A DNA stretch of 64,000 nt from Ottelia alismoides (Eukaryota; Streptophyta; Magnoliopsida; Alismatales; Hydrocharitaceae): NCBI GenBank assembly GCA_037367405.1, contig JAZKJV010002627.1, positions 124,001-188,000 of the forward strand, in the 5' to 3' direction. Positions within the stretch are counted from its first letter, which is position 1. Each line of letters starts with the position of its first letter. The notes below the pieces were generated by a model, which saw only the letters and a list, made by a program, of their open reading frames with translations, ran no database searches and was not told where the DNA came from. The position numbers and the translations under genes are program-made. Below are positions 35,081-43,699 of the stretch, one piece after another.

Positions 35081-36195
35081 ACCCCACCCGAGCTCAAGGT
35101 TTTACCATTAACGTTGAAATATGCTTTCCTTGTGGGTCCCCTCCAAATGTTTCTGGTCATCCTCAGCTTGTAGTTGATCGCTGAACAAGAATCTTGTGTA
35201 CTAGAGGTTCTTGAGAGAAACTGCAAGGCCATAGGATGAAATATCTTGGATCTCTGTGGGATCAATCCAGCTTTGTGCTCACATCTTATATACCTAGAGG
35301 ATGACTGTAAACCCTTCTGTGAATGTCAGCGCCGTCTATATCCAAATCTAAGGGAGCTTGTCATGAAGGAGATCAAAAAATGGTGTGATGCTGGCTTTAT
35401 ATATCCCATTTCAGATTCCAAGTGGGTCATCCCTTTACATGTGGTCCTAAAGAAATCCAGGATCACGATCGTAAAGAATGACCGTGGTGAGGAGATTCCC
35501 ACCCAGGTACCTACTTCATGGCATGTCTGTGTAGATTACCGATGCCTGAACTCGGCTACCAAGAACGATCACTTTCTGCTATCATTTATTATTCAGATTA
35601 TTGAGAGGTTGGTAATGAAAGAGTTCTTTTGCTTCTTGGATGGGTACTCGGGATACAATCAAGTTGCTATCGCTCCCGAGGATCAAGAGAAAACTACATT
35701 CACTTGTGCGTTTGGCACCTACGCCTTTAGACGGATGCCCTTTGGATTGTGTAATGCCCCTGCTATATTCCAGAGGTGTATGTAGGCCATCTTGGTCGAC
35801 ATGGTGGGTAGTTTCCTTGAGGTCTTCATGGATGATTTCTCGGTTTATGGGGATAGTTTTGATACATGTCTTGCTCATTTAGACCGAGTTCTTCAACGTT
35901 GCTGTGAGGTAAACCTAGTGCTCTCGTGGGAGAAGAGTCACTTTATGGTGACTAACGGGATTGTATTCAGCCATGTCATCTCCAAACATAGTTTGGAGTT
36001 TGACCCGGCTAAGATTGATGTGATTTCCAAGTTAGAGCCACCACAGAATTTGAAGCAGTTGAGGTCATTTCCAGGACATGTAGGATTCTGTAGGTGATTC
36101 ATAAAGGACTTCAACAAGATCACCAGACCTTTGACTGAGCTTCTATGTAAGGCGAGTGAGTTTGTTGTCGATGAAAAAATCCTCCTTGCATTCAA
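35081..36195 (+). pseudogene. Reverse transcriptase of element H
   Basis: Open stretch 35246-35785, and in the same frame after one TAG (35783-35785) 35792-36097. RT blocks in order: LEDDCKPFCECQRRLYPN, YPISDSKWVIPLHVVLKK, VDYRCLN, FCFLDGYSGYNQ (first catalytic Asp), TFTCAFGTYAFRRMPFGLCN, and EVFMDDFSVYG with the catalytic Asp pair at 35831-35836. The thumb region follows (HFMVTNGIVFSH). Stops TGA near 36094 and TAG near 36197 sit at expected Arg and Gln positions. This enzyme would have copied RNA into DNA. It is broken but has all catalytic residues. The upstream frame begins at PPELKVLPLTLKYAFL near 35088. Confidence 0.92.
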
Positions 36196-36640
36196 TTAGA
36201 TGAAATAAATTGTTACTAGTGCTCGTGTCTTACAACCACCGGATTTATCTCTTCCTTTTGAGATTATGACGGACACCTCAGATTTCGTAGTTGGAGTTGT
36301 TTTAGGACAAAGAAAGGATGGGATACTATTTTCTATACACTATGCTAGCAAGACTCTGAATGAAGCACAAAAAAATTATACAGTTACAAAGAAGGAGATG
36401 TTAGCAGTTGTGTTTGGGTTAGAGAAGTTCAGATCTTACCTCATCGGTTCACATGTTATTGTATACACGGATCACACTGCCATACGATACTTGCAGGAAA
36501 AGAAGGATTTCAAACCATGCCTTATAAGATGGATCCTTCTTCTCCAGGAATTTGATTAAGAGATTTGAGATAAACCTAGAGTAAAATATGTTGTGGCATA
36601 TCACCTTCCCGTATCACAGATGCAGAGACCTCTGAGCAGA
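36196..36640 (+). pseudogene. RNase H of element H
   Basis: Open stretch 36266-36559: [15 protein letters not shown] carries the first catalytic Asp, [15 protein letters not shown] the Glu, and [13 protein letters not shown] the next Asp. [15 protein letters not shown] follows, the site equivalent to where an LTR-B element split element A. After TAA and TGA the remnant of the ADHLSR box reads AYHLPVS near 36598. RNase H removes the RNA strand during reverse transcription. Confidence 0.9.
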
Positions 36641-38029
36641 ACATGACCCCTATTTCCGAAACCTTTCTAGATGCGACCATTTTGTCTGTGGACGCACTCC
36701 CATGGTATGCTGGTATTGTGAACTATCTTGTCTCCAAGAAAGTTCCACAAGATTGGCCGAAGTACAAGGTAGACAGATTTCCATCTGAAATTCATTATTA
36801 CCAATGGGAGGATCCATACCTGTTTTGCGAGGGAGTGGATTATATATGGAGAAAGTGCATTCCTCAGGAGAAACACACCAGTGTACTTGAGCACTATCAC
36901 AAATTAGAATCTGGTGGGCATCATTAGGGGAAACGTAATGCAGCAAAGGTTTTACAGAGTAGCCTATGGTGATCCACATTGTTTAAGGATGCTACAGAGT
37001 ATGTTCGAGGTTGTACTGGCTGTCAGAAAATGGGAGGAACTGTTGGTTCCAAAAATACCGTGCCCCTAAGATATATACAGGTTTCTGATGTTTTTGATGC
37101 TTGGGGCATAGACTTCATGGGCCCATTTCCTATCAATAAGGGATTTCAGTACATCCTGCTCAGCATGGATTATGTTAGTTGATGGGTAAAGGCTATCCCC
37201 ACCCAAGCCGCAGATAGTCGTACAGTGTGTTCCTTTTGTAAGGACTACATTATTGCGCAGTTCGGGATTCCCAAAATACAGATTTCAGATGGGGGAAGCC
37301 ATTTCATTAATAGAGAAGTAAAGAAGGTTGTGAAAGAGTATGCCACTGAGCAAAGAGTTGCATCTCCTTACCACCCGCAGATTAAGGGCTTGGCAGGATT
37401 TCAAATAGGGAGATCAAGACGATATTGCAAAAACTTGTACGTTCAGATAGGAAGAACTGGTCCCAGATGCTTGATTCGGTTCTATGGGCTTATCAGACGA
37501 CTTACAAGTCTCCTTCGGTATGTCTCCCTACATATTGGTTTATGGAAAGCCTTGCCACCCGCTAGTGGAATTAATTCACAAATCTTTATGGGCACTCTGT
37601 GTATGCAATCTTGATTATGAGAAGGCAGGAAAGAATTGGAAGTTGGATCTGAATAGATTACTAGAATTCCGAGACTTTGCATAAAATAACTCACTCATGT
37701 ATAAGGAGGAAGTCAAGCGCTGGCATGATAAACACATTCGAAGGAAGACTTTCTATACTGATCAGAAAATTTGATTATTTGATGCTAAGTTGAAGCTGTT
37801 TCTAGGAAAATTGAAAAGCAAATGGTCAGGACCGTTCATCATGAGAGATGTGCATGACAATGGGAGTATTGTCATATTTGGGTTGTCATTTGACGCACAA
37901 CCATTTGTTGTGAATGGACAGTTGCTGAAGCCATATCTGGATCATGATTTATTCCTGTCCATCGTTGATTCTGTATATGTGGTATCAGATGATGATCTTT
38001 TGATTCCATCTTCTGCGTCTGATACATAA
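36641..38029 (+). pseudogene. Integrase of element H, catalytic Glu lost by frameshift
   Basis: The HHCC zinc-binding part runs at 36840-37030 (EHYHKLESGGHH, then RGCTGCQKMGG) with a TAG near 36925. The core follows: DAWGIDFMGPFP (first Asp, near 37110) and ISDGGSHFINRE (second Asp, near 37290). The catalytic Glu block should follow YHPQIKGLA, but a one-base deletion near 37396 changes the frame and turns it into GFQIGRS. The correct frame resumes further on (MSPYILVYGKPCHP near 37523), and the C-terminal domain is at 37790-38029 (LKSKWSGPFIM). A TGA near 37179 replaces an Arg of the SRWVKAIPT block. The copy is non-functional. Confidence 0.9.
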
Positions 38030-38113
38030 GCTGACAACCTTTTGTATATCCTTTCGTTTCGTTCTTTTTTCTTCCATTTTATCATTCACCCCTTTTCCAT
38101 CTGTGTATATATA

Positions 38114-38531
38114 CTATACTTAGGATGTGCTTTATCCGAAGTATGGGGGGGGAGGGGTGAATGATTTGTGTTGTTCATATTCGTCCTATTCATCACTCTT
38201 GTTGTTGCCTATACTTAGGGATACTCTACCCTAAGTATAGGGGGTGATGTTATTTATATCGTTTTTTTGTTTCTTTTCGTTGAGTCAATACATTCTCTTC
38301 ATTAGTTTTTTCCCTTTTGACAGTATTATATACTTAGGATTACTTGATCCTAAGTATAGGGGGGATCACCGACTTCTATTCTTTTCATCTTCTCTTTGAG
38401 TCGTTGTAGTATAGGAGTCTTTTCTTTTTTCTATATTTAGCACGAGTTATGTCTTCCTTTGTCGCTCTATGATCACTATGAGGACATAGTTCGAGCTAAG
38501 TATAGGGGGTGTTATATATATTGTATATATA
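38114..38531 (+). repeat. Hairpin array of element H (four hairpins)
   Basis: H1 38114-38152; H2 38209-38244 (perfect 12-bp arms CTATACTTAGGG and CCCTAAGTATAG); H3 38329-38364 (TATACTTAGGAT and ATCCTAAGTATA, six G); H4 38431-38509 (23-nt arms starting CTATATTTAGCACGAG and ending TCGAGCTAAGTATAG). The palindrome TATATATATTGTATATATA follows at 38513-38531. The array starts about 85 nt after the integrase stop. Confidence 0.92.
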
Positions 38532-39199
38532 CTTTAGACATAACTCGTACTCTTAAATATGATTATTTTGGGACATGTATATAAATTCGTAAAATCCATG
38601 TGTGTGTATATAGACTTTGATCACCTTTAAAAAACACAAAAAACAGACAAAAAAAGAAACAAAAAAGCAACAAAAAAATCCTTGTATATACTTGTATATA
38701 TTTTACTAACCCTTTTTCATTTTTGAAAAAAACCCTAAAAAAACTACAAAATCAAAAATCTATAAAAAATTAGCATTAAAAAAACTCTTTTCACATGTGC
38801 ATCATATTTCCTTTTCCAAAAACCCATAAAAAAGTTCAAAATTAGAAAATAGATTAAAAAATTGCTTTCTTTTTGTATTGTACGTATTTTCTTGCATTTG
38901 CATGTGCATTTTTTGGAATAGTATTGACATTTAAACTAAATTCGGAATAAAGTTGAAGATTGGAGCTTAGTTGGGCCTTAATCCACTTAATTTCAGAGGT
39001 TAATACTTTTTAGGTCCTAGCAACTTAATTCTTTGAGTCCGTAAGACTTTGTTCACATGTCATCTTGATTAGTCTAAGTATAATATTTAACAAAACACAT
39101 ATGATTCTTTCAGATCGTGGCTTATCTTGGACAAGCACTCTACACATAGCTCTTCATGGAGGAGGTAGTGAGGAGGCAGAATCTTTTGGCTTGGAGTAG
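38532..39199 (+). other. 3' UTR of element H, first part
   Basis: AT-rich and non-coding. It contains TAGGTCCTAGCAACTTAATT followed by CTTTGAG (39012-39038), as in the other elements. It is interrupted at 39199 by a solo LTR with AGTAG duplicated. Confidence 0.8.
39195..39199. other. Target-site duplication AGTAG, left copy (solo LTR-B)
   Basis: AGTAG recurs at 43132-43136. Joining the flanks restores a 3' UTR collinear with that of N4. Confidence 0.88.
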
Positions 39200-42100
39200 T
39201 GATGACTGGGGATTTTCTATCGGTCTTGCATTCTACACAGGGCGGGAACGCAGTCGCTGAGGCGACCGACAAAAGACCCCAAATCAATCAACAATTAACC
39301 CACAATAAATATATGCAATAAATATCCAAAAATGTGGAGTTAAGATTTATTATAACTCTACATGCAAATGTGTATAGGTGTAAGCACAAGTAGAGGTCGA
39401 ACACTGGGAGGCGAAGGGAATGTATGCCATGTATCATTTATTCAATCCATTGTTCATGTTCCTTTATTGTTTTTGGGGGTTTTGGATTCTTTTTTTAGGT
39501 ATTTTTTTATATTTTTATTATAATTTTTATGTGATTTTTATATTTTACATTATTTATATTATTTTCTTTTTTTATATATAAAATTTTTAGTTATATCAAT
39601 ATATATATGTATATATAAATAGATATATATAAGAAGAGGGAGAGAGGAATAATATCATATATAGATATATATGGATATAAATGCTTAAAATATATAGATA
39701 TAATATTTTTTTCTAATTTTTTTGTTATTTTTCTGGAATATTTCTAATTGTTATGTATTTTTAATTCCAAAAAATGTCCCCAATATAGGACTAATTAAGT
39801 GGCTGAATATATATTGGGTTTAAAATATAAAATAAACTCCAAAATTACCCAAATTAATTTTAATACATTAATAATAATATGTAGATAATTTTAAAAGATA
39901 AAAATATATTTTTGGGATTTTTTAGGGGTTTTCTATTTTTTTGTTGGATTTTGGAGCTTTCTGATTTTTTTATTTTTATTTTTCATATTTTTAGGGTTTT
40001 TTAATTTCTGGACTTAATATAGATATAAATATACCATATATAATTTTTTTTGTAATTTTTCAAAAACATTTTATAATTTTTTTTATTTTCTAATTTAAAC
40101 AATACAAAAAGGGCTTCTTTTTCATTTTTATTAATTAGGAAAAATGCAAAAAAATGTGAAATAGAATATGGGCGTGCAAGAATATCACATGAAACACCTA
40201 TCCTAATTTTTTCAGGATTTTTAGAGCCTCATAGGTATTTTTAATAAATAGATAAAAGACACAAAAATAATGAAGCCTGGCAGGGGCATTTTTGCAAATA
40301 AAATATCATCCAGGGGCATCAGTGCAAAAACACCTACAGAAATAAGCATTTATTTTAATTTTTAGAACTATTTTACAATTTATAAAAACCGCCAGGGGTA
40401 TAGTGAAATTTTCACGCGCCTCACGTGGGACTGCACGTGAGGCGCGGAGGGACCTTTTTGTAATTCTAAGAAACTCAGGGGTCCTTCAGCAAAAATCACC
40501 ATTTATTTACATGTGATATTTATTTTACAGTATTAAAAATTAAATACAAAAAGTACTAGGGTGGATTTTGCAATTTACCCCAACAGGCGCTTCATCCGAC
40601 GATTGATCTTCATCCACTAATCCACGTGGCGCCTCCACATGAGCCGATGACGGTTCGCGATCCACGACGAGGATTAGATCTTCCAAAGGGATCTGACGGT
40701 CTGAACACGGGGGGATCGGACGGCTGTGATTCAACCTGGGCCTCCGTCTTCATCCAACGGCTGGGAGCTGGCGTGGAAGAACAGGGAAGAAAGCTCACCG
40801 GGGCGAGCTTCTTCCGCCTGGATCTCGCTCCTCCGTTGGTCTTCGCCGCACCTGAAGGTCCCAGAAGCTTCCTGTAGGGTTTCTCTATCTTCTGGAGGGT
40901 TTGGATCGGCCGGAGGCACGCTGGAGCGCCGCCACGAGCTCGGAGAAGGATCGGGGCTCCAGGTACCTCCGCCAGCTTGGATTCCGTCTCCTGGCGCTTC
41001 TGGGCGCACTAGACCTGCACAGGAAGAAAGCACGGCTCGAGGGCTTCACCCTTGACCTGAGATTGAAGCTGTTACCACTCAAATGGGGTGAGGTGGCGAA
41101 GCTTCCAACGAGCGGCGGAGCTGAAGCTTCGGTTCACAGATCTGGAGCAGATCTGGTTGGACGGAGTGGCTGGTAGGTGGAGAATGCGTAGGGGATCGAA
41201 ATGAAGGCGAAAGGGAGTCGGGAAACGGTCGGAAACAAGGTGGCGAAGTCGCCGGAGCAGATCTCCGGCGAACTTCGATTTACCTAATCTACGCTACTTC
41301 AATAATCTAAATGCAAAATAAAAGACGGGAATAAAATGCAGGAACGAAAACCTACCTAAAAATCATAAATGCGCAGTCTCGACTTGGCCGGAGGGCCAAG
41401 GAGCAGGACGGCTGCCGGAGCGGCGCCGTGGGTGCAACCACCACCATCTCCAGCCGATTCAAGGTGCCGGCGGCATCCTCCTGTCACGAGGAGCACACCT
41501 TGGACTGAATGCAAGGAAGAAAATGGGGAGAGGCTGACCAAACTTGGATATATGGCGGTGGTTATTTATTTATAACCAAAGTAGCACCCTTATTTGACCG
41601 GGCCATAGCGGCTGATCGACGATATGTACAAGAGATCCAGGATCACGGCGAGAATCTCGGATGATCAGAGAATATTTTTCGTGAAGGATTCGAGGGCGAT
41701 GGATGAAAGGGACGCCCAAGAAAAAGGGAGGAAAACGGGGGACAAGATGGCTCTGACGGGAATAAGAAGCGCAGGGGGAGTTGACCGGAGGTCAACAATC
41801 CCTGGCTCCTGATTGGTCCACGTCAGAACTATCTTGACCTATTTATTTAACATAATAAATGAATTAATTAGATTTTACTTACAAAATAAAAAATGTTTAT
41901 AAATTCATGTAGTATTTATTTCTGATTTTTATTAATTTTTTGATATATTTTATTACGGTTTTATTAAAATAATGTATTTATTAGTATATTTATATATATT
42001 TATTTTTATTTTGTTTATTATATTATATTATTTTATTTTCTTGTTTTATAAATTGATAACTTATTTTTATGAGTATAAATATATTTTTATTTAATTTTTA

Positions 42101-43131
42101 GGAGTTTATTTACATTTTTAAATAAATATGTATATGTATATGTAGATATACTTATAGGTATTTTACCTATATATTATATACATTTTATTTATTTAATGAA
42201 TTTTATTTGTTTTTATTTTGGATTTGTATTTTTAATAAATTATATATAATATATACACTACCATAAAAATATAGATGAATAAAGAATAAAAGAATAAAAT
42301 CTCTTTTTATTTATATACATATAGGTAGCATAGGTATTTTGTCTATGAATTTTATAGACTTATTTTATTTTACAAATTCTTTTTGGTTTTCTTGTAATTT
42401 CAACATGTACATGTGTTATATACATTATTTACAAGATTCTAAAAATATGAATTTATGAAAATAATAAACATTGAATAAAATGAATATTTTAATCAGTACT
42501 ATGTACAAGGGGATCCCAAAACCTAACTTCTACAGATGAACTCCAAAAATTATGAAACCAATTTTATTAAATAGTTCATGGAAAGCTATATACAATAAAA
42601 GGGTGAGTTTGGGTGATTTGGAGTTTTTATTTGCAAGATATGGGTCTGTGGAGTTGAGATTTTGGCTTTTTATTCTGGGTATAAAATGTACACTGAGTGT
42701 TATTTTTACACAAACTAAATTTTGTATTTTTATTTACATTATTATCTACAACTTTCATGTACAAAATATTTTTGATTGATGAACAAATAATTATATACAA
42801 AATAGGTGTCAAAAATGCATAAATGGATGAATAACTAAATAAGGTATTTATTGTACACTGGCCCTTATCTCCCCCTACTTTATTCCTTGTCGACCAATTC
42901 CATGCTGGCCTTGGTCTCGGGGTTAGGGTCATAAAATATTTGCAATATTTTATTCCTTTTTCTTTTCTTCTCTTTATTCTGTAATTTTGGCATTAAAAAC
43001 CTTATTTTATGTATAATTACTACAATAAATAGTGAATGCTATTATGTACAAATTGAGGCTATTTACACGCATTTGCTGGGGTTTTTAAGGCCAAAATGAT
43101 AGAATAAAGGTGATGAAATGGAGATTCATCA
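39200..43131 (-). mobile_element. Solo LTR-B, 3932 bp, minus orientation
   Basis: The plus-strand ends are TGATGACTGG and GATTCATCA. It aligns with 58767-62571 (N4 5' LTR) throughout and has AGTAG on both sides, with no primer site or internal region beside it. A solo LTR forms when two LTRs of one element recombine. It contains AT-rich low-complexity sequence (39500-40100, with TATATATA runs near 39598-39640), a perfect G-box inverted repeat at 40415-40446, a GC-rich island at 40600-41240 and a TTTTC run near 42957. Open frames at 40540-41812 are in the island and are not genes. Confidence 0.92.
40415..40446. promoter_or_regulatory. Perfect 13-bp G-box inverted repeat in LTR-B
   Basis: Arms CGCGCCTCACGTG and CACGTGAGGCGCG flank GGACTG. 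The N4 LTR has a matching repeat at 60146-60173 (CACCTCACGTGA and TCACGTGAGGTG). The perfect pairing in both copies despite sequence differences suggests it has been maintained. Confidence 0.6.
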
Positions 43132-43699
43132 AGTAGCATACGAGGGTAGTACTTCTAAGCAGAACCCCTCGTCTTACTCTAGGGAGGGTTGTGCATCTCA
43201 ACCTGATCTAGCATTGAGGTATAAAGATAGGATGTTGTGGGGTTGCAATAATGCTTAAAAGAGGGATAGTCTACTATCTCAGGAGGAAAAAACTCCTTAC
43301 GTACATGATGCACCTTGTATATATTTAAAAAAAAGAAGAGAAAAAAATGCAAAATCCCCAAAAGTGGACAGGCCTGATAGAAAAGTAAAATGGCTGCTGG
43401 AGTGTATATACAAGGAACAATAAAAAGAAAATGATAAGAGCTTCAAAGTCAAAATTTTGTAAGCTTGCAGCTGGATGACTTGGCTACACTGGTCATGCAT
43501 CCAAGGATAGGTAGCTACACTGGTTACCGTCCATTCTTTTCTCCATCTCATCTTCTTGAGCTGGTTGTACTTGAACTTAGAAGGGAATATCCCCGTTCCT
43601 CGAGGAAAGACTTGCTAGATTAGGGGACTAGAGTTACCTTGCTGAGGGAGGTTGTTTCTTTACTACTTTTGAGATGGGGAGTTATATTTCACTTACACC
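43132..43699 (+). other. 3' UTR of element H, second part
   Basis: Non-coding. It is collinear with the 3' UTR of N4 (53150-53700, inverted): TCTAGGGAGGG near 43179, GAGGGATAGTCTACTATCTC at 43261-43280, TTGGCTACACTGGTCATGC at 43480-43498, GTAGCTACACTGGTTACC at 43511-43528, and TTCCTCGAGGAAAGA near 43593. It stops abruptly at 43699 where an LTR-C begins. About 370 nt and the polypurine tract expected from N4 are missing, so the LTR-C is read as another insertion into H. Confidence 0.78.

Larger units (their letters stand above)
33454..39199 (+). mobile_element. Host element H, main coding part (Athila-like)
   Basis: This is the largest piece of the plus-strand autonomous element into which the others were inserted. 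Order: gag end, protease, acidic linker, RT, RNase H, integrase, hairpin array, 3' UTR. Its earlier gag lies at 9371-9830 and its later 3' UTR at 43132-43699. Its 5' LTR is expected left of the window and its 3' LTR right of it. The order PR-RT-RNaseH-IN without a chromodomain, and the integrase and RT wording, point to the OTA clade, probably Athila. No env-like frame is present between IN and the hairpins. Confidence 0.85.

Noticed and set aside
38114..38531. Regular repeats with spacers resembling a CRISPR array
   Set aside because: Units are inverted repeats with variable spacing, lie in a plant retrotransposon 3' region, and no cas genes exist.
38030..39199. Search for an env-like frame after integrase, known in some Athila elements
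   Set aside because: No open frame beyond about 66 codons and no signal or membrane segments; the hairpin array begins at once.
39590..39700. TATA-rich microsatellite as a separate repeat locus
   Set aside because: It is low-complexity sequence inside LTR-B with no constant unit.
40540..41176. Open frames in the solo LTR-B island
   Set aside because: The matching island in N4 (60300-61240) does not keep the same frames.
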